NCBI GenBank assembly: GCA_963708515.1 | Contig: CAVPSX010000005.1 | Location: 11,439 to 75,438 of the forward strand | DNA from: JAPLJM01 sp963708515 | Lineage (GTDB): Bacteria > Desulfobacterota > Syntrophia > Syntrophales > Fen-1087 | Length of the DNA stretch: 64,000 bases | Direction: 5' to 3' | Shown: one piece after another, positions 45,167 through 52,682 of the stretch | Numbering within the stretch: position 1 is the first letter of the stretch | Layout of the letters: the number at the start of each line of letters is the position of its first letter | Notes under the pieces: model-generated | Database searches by the model: none | The model's input: only the letters and a program-made list of their open reading frames with translations | What the model was told of the DNA's origin: nothing | Made by a program: the position numbers and the translations under genes

Positions 45167-46693
45167 GGTAAGCCTCTCAGCGCGCGAAAACGGAAGATTT
45201 CCGATAGACGATATCCGGTATAACGTCCCAGAAGAATCTGCGCTGCGGCTACGGCTGCCAGCAATTCGGGAAATACAAAAAAGGTGATCTGAATGGGCTC
45301 CCAGCTTATAATTCCATAGGCAAGGATAGACACTGAAAGCGCTTCCGGCAGCAGTCCGGAAACCTTCCGCCACTCCTGCTTCCTCGACGAGGACGAAGAA
45401 TCGTTCGATGACCATGGTTAATATGACAAAGGGAAGTAACCCGACAGCCATTAATTGCCGCAGTCCAATTTTGTTCCCCACCAGGGCAAGGATCGTGAAA
45501 CAGGCAATCACGAAGGTCAGGATCACAGACATGCGGGGGACCAGCAGGAGACGGAATTTGTCGAGAAACAGGCGTACGGCGTATCCAATAAATAATATTC
45601 CAGCAAAGATTCCCAAACCGTAAATCAATCCCGTGCCACGAAAGGCCAAAGCCATCAGTACGGGCATGAAAATTCCGAAGGTGGGAAAACCAACCATATT
45701 TCTCAGGAATCCGACGATGAGGGCTCCTACAGGGATCAACAGAAGAATACGAAAAGTCTGCTGGAATTCAGGGGGCAGGCGAAAGAGCGACCAATTGTCG
45801 AGAAAGCCGGTAGAATGTTGGGTTCGCTCAAAATGCAAACGCCAATGACTGACAATCTCTCTATTGGTGATCCATCGTATTTCCAGAAGCTCACCACCGG
45901 ACACATGTGCAACAGGCAAACCATCCGTTGCCAATGGGAGAAGCGTGGCCGTATTTTTTTCAATCTCCCCTGTCTCTGGCCAGAGGCTCTCCCATATTTT
46001 GCCGGTCCATACTTCGATCCAGATGAGAGGCCGGGCCTCAATCCCTTCAATAAGCCGTAATCCCTGTACAGGGCGGGACGGAAGGCCTGAAGCTTCTAAC
46101 AATGTTTGAATTGCGGCCACCCGGCCATATTTTTCCTGAACAATGCGCCACGCTTGAACATCTTGATCTTTTGGAGAAGGTTGTATCCACTTCCCCTTGA
46201 CAGCCGCGATAACTGCCTTGACTCGGGCCGCTGGAGCAAGTTGCATCCAGTTCCCTGCTAAACGCTCGGCCAAGGTCTGTTCTTCCCTTTCTATCCCCGG
46301 TGAGACCTTTTCACCGGTTGGAGGGTCAGTTCTGAAGGAGCGCCCCGGGCGAACAAGGATAATCGCCCGGTAATTAATCTCTTCTTCTCCCGGTCCTATT
46401 GATCCTGACCAAGCGCCAATCCGATTTGGCCCTTTCTGGACCAGGTTGAAATTCAGGGTTCCCGATGTGACTTTTTCTTCGAGGAGCATTCGCCCGGCCT
46501 GCTCAATCGGGAGCGCAAGCGTTAGAGAGGTTTCTCCTTTTCCGCCCTTAATGTGGGCATCTACCAGGAGCTGCCATGTTTTGCCCGGGGCGGTCGGGAA
46601 GATTGGATATCCCATCCAAACAATACGATAGGCAAGGAGACAGGCTGTCAGGAGAAGCAGGGCTAACGCCAGCAGGACAGCAGGACGTTTCAC
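45163..46693 (-). CDS. inactive transglutaminase-like domain plus seven-TM membrane protein, one frameshift
   Basis: About 510 aa. An N-terminal membrane segment is followed by a periplasmic domain (VTSGTLNFNLVQKG, AAIQTLLEASGLPSRPVQGL, the transglutaminase-like part, which lacks a clear Cys-His-Asp triad) and a C-terminal membrane block (LIVGFLRNMVGFPTFGIFMP, ACFTILALVGNKIG). A one-base shift near 45370 takes the track into the following RimK-like gene. In the other frame the end reads EWRKVSGLLPEALSVSILAY to RFRALRGLP and stops at 45163. That ending has the expected hydrophobic pattern, so the fusion is not real. Function unknown, in the same operon as the ligase and protease. Confidence 0.82.
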
Positions 46694-47223
46694 TTATTTT
46701 GAACCTCAGGACAAATCGGTGGGGCACACTTCTCTTTCATACAGTCAACGATAAAATTTTTCTTGAGGGCATTACGACCCACCAGGAGTGGATACTTGAC
46801 TTTGGATCGATCATTGAGATTGACACGAGTACGGATATGCTTGCTTCCGATGCAGAACTCCATCATCACCACGGGTCTCTGTTCACGCGCTTCGGCAGAC
46901 CGGACGGTTTTCCGAGCAACGATCGGTAAGCTTAATTGCAGACCCCCGTACTTTTCCGGCAACTTAAAATCGACAATATCTCCCTTAATGACCATATCCC
47001 TGGCATCAAGAGACGTTTGAGCTGCTCCTGTGTCAATGCGGGCCGGCAACTTCACCCGCCATGGCAGAATGATGACGTCTTCTACAATGCCAACGGCAAT
47101 TCTCTCTTCAGCTTCAACCATTCCTGCCAAACTAAAGGCGACTATGAAGAAAGCTATACAGAATAAACCACCCTTTATTTTATTCCTGTTCCAATAAATG
47201 TTGAGTATCTTCCCAAAATCCAA
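46690..47223 (-). CDS. retropepsin-like ATP-dependent zinc protease family protein (RimB type)
   Basis: 177 aa. A signal-anchor (KGGLFCIAFFIVAFSLAGMVEA) precedes the conserved domain: VGIVEDVIILP, then PARIDTGAAQTSLDA with the single DTGA aspartic-protease-like motif, and YPLLVGRNALKKNFIVD. The family is called ATP-dependent zinc protease, though the fold is retropepsin-like and the activity is uncertain. The stop overlaps the start of the transglutaminase-like gene by four bases (ATGA). I take TTG at 47223 as start because a promoter (47276-47304) overlaps the longer frame's beginning at 47307; this start is uncertain. Confidence 0.75.
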   Translation of the reverse strand: MDFGKILNIYWNRNKIKGGLFCIAFFIVAFSLAGMVEAEERIAVGIVEDVIILPWRVKLPARIDTGAAQTSLDARDMVIKGDIVDFKLPEKYGGLQLSLPIVARKTVRSAEAREQRPVVMMEFCIGSKHIRTRVNLNDRSKVKYPLLVGRNALKKNFIVDCMKEKCAPPICPEVQNK

Positions 47224-47275
47224 GGTATATTCCCTACGTTTTTTATTTGGTGAGAGTCCATTATCATATAAGAGA

Positions 47276-47304
47276 AAAATAATAAAGTTCGCATTGTACG
47301 TCAA
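47276..47304 (-). promoter_or_regulatory. promoter for the protease/transglutaminase/ligase operon
   Basis: Minus strand TTGACG, 17 bases, TATTTT. It lies 53-81 bases upstream of the TTG at 47223 and inside the N-terminal codons of the longer open frame, which is why that longer start is doubted. Confidence 0.45.
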
Positions 47305-47454
47305 CAAGAAATGGCTGTGACATTACCCCGGGGTATGTAACAAGCTAAAATTGGTTTTCTGCAATTTATAATTATTGCGGTTTGAAAGGCTGCATAAGAG
47401 GTGAAAAAGTAACATTTCAGTAAGTGGGTTGGCAAGGCTTCAGGGATGAAAACT

Positions 47455-47496
47455 CAAAAGCCCCCTGTCCGACACGATCGGATCAGGGGGCTTTTG
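47455..47496. terminator. strong bidirectional rho-independent terminator
   Basis: Perfect 13-bp inverted repeat CAAAAGCCCCCTG / CAGGGGGCTTTTG, with a further TCCGA/TCGGA pairing inside the loop. The A/T ends make it work on both strands. It lies between the AtpZ-like unit and the upstream region of the protease operon. Confidence 0.8.
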
Positions 47497-47525
47497 GCAG
47501 ATCATGAAAAGATCCTATGCTAAAG

Positions 47526-47542
47526 GGGGACACGACTTCGTC
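47526..47542 (+). repeat. GGGGACACGAC dispersed repeat, copy 3
   Basis: GGGGACACGACTTCGTC, just 29 bases from the terminator and before the 3' end of the AtpZ-like gene. It is followed by a C-run and T-run (TCTCCCCCCTTTTTT) on the plus strand. Confidence 0.5.
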
Positions 47543-47560
47543 ATCTCCCCCCTTTTTTGT

Positions 47561-47806
47561 TTATACCTTTTTCCTTTTGAGCCAGGCCTCCTGATACAAC
47601 CTTCCGATGGAGGTAGCCAGCGCCAGGAAGAACAACCCGAACATGAAGTTGGGCGCCGTCCCGAGCCACTCGTCCAGCAGATGCCCGAGGTACAGGAACA
47701 GAAGCGACGCAAAGACGATGGCGAATCCCCAGGCGGAGAGCATCAGGATGTGCCCGTACTGCTGCATCTCTCGAAGCGTGTTTCTCTGGGTCGTCTGCGT
47801 GTTCAT
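47561..47806 (-). CDS. AtpZ/AtpI-like small membrane protein
   Basis: 81 aa with two hydrophobic helices (HILMLSAWGFAIVFASLLFLYLG and NFMFGLFFLALATSIGRLY) joined by HLLDEWLGTAPN. This is the AtpZ pattern, a small protein normally encoded ahead of F-type ATP synthase genes and thought to help magnesium/calcium supply or assembly of the c-ring. Here no atp subunit genes are visible, only another small membrane protein upstream, so the link to an ATP synthase is family knowledge. Confidence 0.75.
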   Translation of the reverse strand: MNTQTTQRNTLREMQQYGHILMLSAWGFAIVFASLLFLYLGHLLDEWLGTAPNFMFGLFFLALATSIGRLYQEAWLKRKKV

Positions 47807-47854
47807 GTTCCGTCCCTCCGTTCCTGAAAATGGGCCTGTCTGATATCCGTAAGC

Positions 47855-48130
47855 TTAACCCACCATGTTCTTGATCGCATCGATCACGGGATTCGTGAAC
47901 AGGGCGATCAACACCGTGTAGAGCGCGAAGGCGCCGACGGTCTCGCTGGTGTATATCCGCTCATATTTGTTCTTGAGCGAAATGATGATCAGCCCGCCGA
48001 CGATCAGGCAACCGAGCTGGAAATAGGGGAAGTTGCCGGCGCCTGCCAGGGCGTATTCCGCGAAGCTGAAAGTTGCCGTCAGAAGAACCACCGCCGCCGC
48101 TACCATCATTGTTCCGATTGTCTTTTTCAT
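47855..48130 (-). CDS. small membrane protein, partner of the AtpZ-like gene
   Basis: 91 aa. An N-terminal signal-like helix (KKTIGTMMVAAAVVLLTATFSFA), then YFQLGCLIVGGLIIISLKNKY and a third helix (VGAFALYTVLIALFTNPVIDAI). Not recognised. GGAGG ahead of the ATG supports the start. It is 48 bases upstream of the AtpZ-like gene on the same strand, so they are probably co-transcribed and may form one small membrane complex. Confidence 0.65.
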   Translation of the reverse strand: MKKTIGTMMVAAAVVLLTATFSFAEYALAGAGNFPYFQLGCLIVGGLIIISLKNKYERIYTSETVGAFALYTVLIALFTNPVIDAIKNMVG

Positions 48131-48498
48131 GATCTGTACCCTCCTTGGGATTTTGTTTGTTTTGTTTGACTTCTACTAATGCGGGAAGCGTGCCAGAACA
48201 GAAGACCACGACAAGAAATACCGTAAGTGCTTGAGTTGTCATTGAATATAACATCGGCTGGGGAGATTGAATATGGCACTTCACGGCTTTTACGGTTTGA
48301 TATTTTAAAGAATCTTTCAATGCGCTTGAAAGAAATGGTTCAGATGAAAGGGTTCCGGCGTTCTCACGTTTCGTTATGTCCGCATCATGGAGGTGGGGGC
48401 GACTGAAAAAAGAAAACCCCAGTCCACTTTCCGGAAAGAGGTTTAATGTATCTCTCATAATCAAGAATTTATCGACTCCGCCGCTTTTTTCGCTTCCA
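48131..48498. other. intergenic region, no gene supported
   Basis: 368 bases between yedF and the 91-aa membrane protein. The longer open frame crossing it on the minus strand runs into other genes and has no protein-like pattern. No clear promoter or terminator was found. Confidence 0.5.
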
Positions 48499-49125
48499 TC
48501 AGGGGCGCAACAAACGGCCGGCTCCGGCCATGGTTTCGGCGATGTCGTACATATTGGAAATATGACCCACTGCAACCGAATCGCCAAGTTCGAAATAGTT
48601 TACGCAGGTCCCACAGATCAGGATGTCCACGCCGGTCTGCGCCAATTGCTGCAAATCGTCGAGGACCGCTGAATCCTTCGCGGCAAGCTTGACTCCGGCG
48701 TTGTAACAGATGATGATATCGGGCAAAGGGTTCAATTGCAGCAGGGTATGGATGAAGCCCCGTATGAGAATGTCCCCGAGGACGTCATCCCCCCGTCCCA
48801 TGTGGTTATCCGACAGGACGACCACAAAAGGCCTACGATCCTTCACGGGCGCAGCGGCGCACGACAGCTCACCGGCCAGCGCCTCGTCATCCGCCGGGGC
48901 CTGAGGTGTTGCCCCGGTCCTTGTGAGGGTAATTTTCCTGATCTCGCCGCCTTTGTCCGTTACGGAGAAGCAACAGGCTGTCTTTGCCGCCATTCGCCGG
49001 ATGTTTTCTACGGCAAAGGGATTATCCACGAGGACGATCACTTCTTCATTTGCTTCTATTGCCTTTTTCGCTAAAATAACCGGTTGCGGGCAGGCAAGCC
49101 CTCTGGCGTCAATAGTTGTCGGCAT
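48499..49125 (-). CDS. yedF: sulfurtransferase-like selenium metabolism protein YedF
   Basis: 208 aa. The N-terminal TusA-like domain begins MPTTIDARGLACPQPVILAKKA, with the conserved CPxP motif. The second, DsrE-like domain includes VVVLSDNHMGRGDDVLGDIL and ICYNAGVKLAAKDS, then GVDILICGTCVNYFEL. This two-domain form is YedF, which follows selenium use across genomes and probably passes sulfur or selenium. AGGAG four bases before the ATG at 49125 decides the start; the longer frame to 49314 has no such signal. It is followed upstream by a 114-aa gene on the same strand and divergent from yedE. Confidence 0.9.
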   Translation of the reverse strand: MPTTIDARGLACPQPVILAKKAIEANEEVIVLVDNPFAVENIRRMAAKTACCFSVTDKGGEIRKITLTRTGATPQAPADDEALAGELSCAAAPVKDRRPFVVVLSDNHMGRGDDVLGDILIRGFIHTLLQLNPLPDIIICYNAGVKLAAKDSAVLDDLQQLAQTGVDILICGTCVNYFELGDSVAVGHISNMYDIAETMAGAGRLLRP

Positions 49126-49132
49126 AGAACTC

Positions 49133-49477
49133 CTATTTTCTGTCACTCTCTTTTTCCAGCAGCAGCGGACCGATGACGGTTGTCCGGATCTCCATGACAT
49201 AGTCGTCGGCCGACGATGTACAAGCATCGGCATCTGTCCGAAGATAAATGCCCAGGTTGCATGGGTTGAAGCGAATGACCACAATGTCCGTCGGGCCATA
49301 ATGCTGTGCCGCATAATGATCGACGACGTCCTGACGATTGGTCGTAAGGGCGCGGATGATTCCGTCCTTGTCGGGTTTCAGGCCTTCTCTTCTGATTTGT
49401 TCCCACATTTCCGGCGTCGTGACGTGATAGAAGTAAGTGTCGAAAAGATCATCGATATGATCGTCAAGGGCAGGCAT
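49133..49477 (-). CDS. hypothetical protein next to yedF
   Basis: 114 aa, not recognised. The sequence has a YHVTTPEMWEQIRREGLKP segment reminiscent of the opening of ADP-ribosyltransferase-fold proteins (HxT then I-x-x-x-GL), and a later AQHYGPTDIVVIRFNPCNLG strand block. That similarity is weak. Only 7 bases separate it from yedF, and a promoter (49521-49549) stands upstream, so it is the first gene of the yedF unit. A role linked to selenium or sulfur handling is possible from position only. Confidence 0.6.
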   Translation of the reverse strand: MPALDDHIDDLFDTYFYHVTTPEMWEQIRREGLKPDKDGIIRALTTNRQDVVDHYAAQHYGPTDIVVIRFNPCNLGIYLRTDADACTSSADDYVMEIRTTVIGPLLLEKESDRK

Positions 49478-49520
49478 CTCCTTTATGCTCCTTCATCCGT
49501 GATAATGAACAGAATGTTTT

Positions 49521-49549
49521 TTCTTAATCACAGCGGCTCTTCGTGTCAA
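49521..49549 (-). promoter_or_regulatory. promoter for the yedF unit
   Basis: Minus strand TTGACA, 17 bases, TAAGAA, 44-72 bases upstream of the ATG at 49477. The -10 is imperfect. Confidence 0.5.
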
Positions 49550-49570
49550 TACAATAATGGCCGTAATTTG

Positions 49571-49594
49571 ATATGGAATTATGATATTCCATAT
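49571..49594. promoter_or_regulatory. palindromic operator-like site between yedF and yedE
   Basis: ATATGGAAT and ATTCCATAT form a perfect 9-bp inverted repeat with a 6-base spacer, in the 215-base AT-rich gap between the divergent yedF and yedE units. Its size fits a dimeric regulator. No regulator gene is adjacent. Confidence 0.45.
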
Positions 49595-49692
49595 ATTAAT
49601 AACTACTATGCAATTATGAATAATATGAATTGGATTTCCCGGTCCTTTTTGTGATAGTAGCACGAAAAATATTTCAAGGGAGGTCTTCATTT

Positions 49693-50767
49693 ATGAGAAA
49701 TGTTTTTTCTTCGCGCACAGGCATTATCATTGTCGGCGCCCTGATCGGCATCGGGGCGGCTGTGCTGCAGTACCTGGGAAATCCCGCCAATATGGGCATC
49801 TGCGTGGCCTGTATGGAGCGCGATATCGCCGGCGCCCTCGGTCTTCACCGGGCGGATGTGGTGCAGTATATACGGCCGGAAATCATCGGTTTTGTCCTGG
49901 GCGCCTTCATCGCCGCCCTCATCGCCCGCGAACACAAGCCCCGTGGCGGTTCGGCGCCGCTTATCCGCTTCTTTCTGGGCGTCTTTGCCATGATCGGCGC
50001 CCTGGTATTTCTGGGATGCCCCTGGCGGGCCCTCCTGCGGCTGGCCGGCGGTGACGGGAACGCGATTCTCGGACTCCTGGGACTCGCGACAGGCATTTTT
50101 ATCGGCATCCAGTTTCTGAAGCACGGTTTCAGCCTTGGCCGTTCCTATCCGCAAAAGCCTCTAAGCGGCTGGGTTTTGCCGGCTCTTATGGCAGGGCTCT
50201 TTGTGCTTCTGGTCTTTCAGGTCTCCTTCAGCCCGGGCGGTCCCATCTTTTTCAGCCAGAAGGGTCCGGGTTCCCAGCACGCTCCCATATGGATCAGCCT
50301 GGCGGCTGGGTCTGATCATCGGCGCCCTGGCCCAGCGCAGTCGCTTCTGCACGATGGGCGCTTTCCGGGACGTCATGCTGATCCGGGATTTTCATCTTGT
50401 CAGCGGTGTGGCTGCCCTGCTGATTTTCGCCTTTGGAATCAACCTCATTCTCGGCCAGTTTAAAGCGGGATTTGCGGGTCAGCCCATCGCCCATACGGAT
50501 CACCTCTGGAATTTTCTCGGCATGGCCCTGTCGGGTCTGGCTTTTGTCCTCGCCGGGGGATGCCCGGGGAGGCAGCTTTTCCTCTCCGGAGAAGGCGACA
50601 TGGATGCGGGGATCTTTGTTCTCGGCATGATCATCGGCGCCGCGGTGGCCCATAATTTCGCCCTGGCCAGTTCACCGAAAGGCATCACCGCTTTTGCACC
50701 GGCGGCCGTTATCCTGGGATTCGTCTTCTGTATGGTTGTCGGCTTGACACAGCGGGACCGCGGATAA
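49693..50767 (+). CDS. yedE: YedE-type putative selenium transporter, one frameshift
   Basis: About 357 aa joined. It is a polytopic membrane protein of the YeeE/YedE family with paired cysteine motifs: LGCPWRALLRLAGGDGNA in the first half and GGCPGRQLFLSGEGDMDAG in the second. QRSRFCTMGAFRDV marks the start of the second half. The frame shifts near 50300. GGGAGGT lies nine bases before the ATG at 49693; the longer frame from 49630 is not supported. YedE is proposed to import a selenium (or sulfur) species; the neighbours here (TusA-like, cysteine desulfurase, DUF3343, yedF) are the usual set in selenium-using bacteria. Confidence 0.85.
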
Positions 50768-50808
50768 GCCTATCTTATCAAATTTGAAATCTTGGAAGGA
50801 GAATGATA

Positions 50809-51026
50809 ATGACGACAAAACGTATCGACGCCAGGGGGCTTTCATGCCCCCAGCCTGTTGTTCTCGTGGATCGGGCCGTTCAGGAGGGGAACACCGATCT
50901 GGAAATCCTTGTGGATAATGAAGTCTCCCGGGAAAATGTCCTGCGCATGGCCGCCCGGCGGGGCTTGAAGACCGATTCCGCCAGGAAGGTTCGGATACGA
51001 TTATCCGGGCGACCAGGGCACAATAG
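50809..51026 (+). CDS. TusA/SirA-like sulfur (selenium) carrier protein, probable one-base frameshift
   Basis: About 72 aa. The start is KRIDARGLSCPQPVVLVDRAV with the family CPxP motif, followed by ILVDNEVSRENVLRMAARRG. In the annotated frame the end drifts into the next gene. One base change near 50995 gives the normal ending DTIIRATRAQ and a stop at 51024-51026, ahead of the cysteine desulfurase's ribosome-binding site. AAGGAG seven bases before the ATG at 50809 decides the start. TusA-like proteins hold a persulfide (or perselenide) on the motif Cys. Confidence 0.78.
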
Positions 51027-51043
51027 AGAAAGAGGATTCATTT

Positions 51044-52201
51044 ATGGAAGTGGTCTATCTGGACAATGCCGCGACGTCCTTTCCCAAACCGGAGGCGGCG
51101 CTGGAGGCCATGATGCGCTACCAGCGCGAGATCGGCGGATCGCCCGGCCGTTCAGGCCACAGGCTTTCCATCGAGGCTGGCCGCATTGTTCATGAAACCA
51201 GGGAAGTCCTGGCGCGTCTTTTCAATATTGACGATCCCCTCCAGATCGTCTTCACCAAAAATGCCACGGAGGCCCTTAATATCGCACTGGTCGGTCTGCT
51301 TAAGCCCGGGGACCATGTCATCACAACGGGCATGGAACATAACGCCGTGATGCGGCCCCTGCGTTTTCTCGCATCCCGTGGGGTTGACCTGTCGATCGTT
51401 CCCTGTTCTGACCGCGGCGAACTGGACCCTGATGATATTCGTGCAGCCTTCCGGACGAATACGCGTGCCGTCGTGATGACCCACGCCTCGAATGTGACGG
51501 GAACGATCATGCCGGTTCAGGAAATCGGCCTTCTGACTCGCGAGCGCGTAGACACTGTCCTGTGCGTTGATGCGGCCCAGACAGCGGGGGCGCTGCCCAT
51601 CGACGTGGCGGCGATGGCCGTCGATCTGCTGGCCTTTACGGGGCACAAATCCCTTTACGGTCCCCAGGGCACAGGCGGCCTCTACATCCGGAAAGGTCTC
51701 GATAAGAAAATAGCGCCTCTCATGCGGGGTGGAACGGGGAGCCGTTCGGAATTCGAGGAACAGCCCGACTTCATGCCCGACAAGTATGAATGCGGCACGC
51801 CCAATACAGTCGGCCTGGCCGGATTGAGTGCAGGTGCGGCGTACATTCTTGAGAAGGGCGTCGAAGCGGTTCGGGATAAGGAAGATGCCCTGACCCGACT
51901 CTTTCTGGACCGACTGCATGCGCTTGGTGAAGACGTCACCATTTACGGCCCCCGGTCGGCACAGGACCGGATTTCCGTGATTTCGTTCAAACTCCGGGAT
52001 ATAACTGCGTCCGATGCAGCCTTATATCTGGATGAGCATTGGGGCATCATGTGCCGCCCCGGTCTTCACTGCGCCCCGGCCGCCCATCGGACCATCGGGA
52101 CTTTCCCCCACGGAACGGTGCGCTTCAGTTTCGGTTTTTTTAATACGGAAGCGCATGCCGATCTGGCCGCCGAAGCTCTGCGGCAGCTCGTGAAAAGATG
52201 A
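51044..52201 (+). CDS. cysteine desulfurase family protein (class V aminotransferase fold)
   Basis: 385 aa. PLP-dependent enzyme: YLDNAATSFPKP at the start, KNATEALNIALVGLL, and the PLP lysine in AFTGHKSLYGPQG. The catalytic cysteine is expected in RPGLHCAPAAHRTIG. It removes sulfur from cysteine, or selenium from selenocysteine, and leaves it on its own Cys as persulfide. It lies between TusA-like and DUF3343 genes and belongs to the variant often seen with yedE/yedF. No frameshift. Its product is probably a donor for selenophosphate synthesis. Confidence 0.92.
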   Translation: MEVVYLDNAATSFPKPEAALEAMMRYQREIGGSPGRSGHRLSIEAGRIVHETREVLARLFNIDDPLQIVFTKNATEALNIALVGLLKPGDHVITTGMEHNAVMRPLRFLASRGVDLSIVPCSDRGELDPDDIRAAFRTNTRAVVMTHASNVTGTIMPVQEIGLLTRERVDTVLCVDAAQTAGALPIDVAAMAVDLLAFTGHKSLYGPQGTGGLYIRKGLDKKIAPLMRGGTGSRSEFEEQPDFMPDKYECGTPNTVGLAGLSAGAAYILEKGVEAVRDKEDALTRLFLDRLHALGEDVTIYGPRSAQDRISVISFKLRDITASDAALYLDEHWGIMCRPGLHCAPAAHRTIGTFPHGTVRFSFGFFNTEAHADLAAEALRQLVKR

Positions 52202-52227
52202 CTTTCTGAAAGGACCAGGCAGCGCCT

Positions 52228-52455
52228 ATGACCCCGGAAGACCCATTTGGCGTCGTCCTCTTTGAATCCGTCAGCCATGCCCTGCGAGCGGAGAAAATCA
52301 TCAAAGCCGAAAATATCCCCTGCAAACTGATCCCCGTGCCGCGCCAGCTCAGTTCCGATTGTGGCGTCTGCCTGCGTTTCAGCGTGGTCCACCGGGAACG
52401 CGTAGAAAACGCCCTGGCGGGGAAACTGGACTTTTTTGACGTCGTTCTTTTATAA
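52228..52455 (+). CDS. DUF3343 protein (putative Se/S carrier-like)
   Basis: 75 aa. The DUF3343 pattern is visible: FGVVLFESVSHALRAEKIIK at the start and PRQLSSDCGVCLRFSV with a CGVC pair. DUF3343 occurs almost only with selenium-related genes, and it completes the set yedE-TusA-csd-DUF3343 here. It follows the cysteine desulfurase by 26 bases on the same strand. Mechanism unknown. Confidence 0.85.
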   Translation: MTPEDPFGVVLFESVSHALRAEKIIKAENIPCKLIPVPRQLSSDCGVCLRFSVVHRERVENALAGKLDFFDVVLL

Positions 52456-52682
52456 TAGATTGAATTGACAAGAATTTATTTATTGACGGGCGGCGTATCA
52501 GGAGAGGGAAGTTTGTATGTCAAAGGATATTTTGCGGTGAAATTGGAGATAACGAAACTATTTATTGGCAACCGTTAAACTTCCGTTTTTAAAAAAAACA
52601 TTTAATGGTATAAAAAGCAAAGGAAGGGCTATTTTATCCAATTGGTGCATGATGGGGTCAACGCATTGACAGGAGACGGAAG

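Noticed and set aside
47224..47307. Longer N terminus for the retropepsin-like protease
   Set aside because: Its first codons overlap a promoter-like sequence and add residues before the signal-anchor that are not expected.
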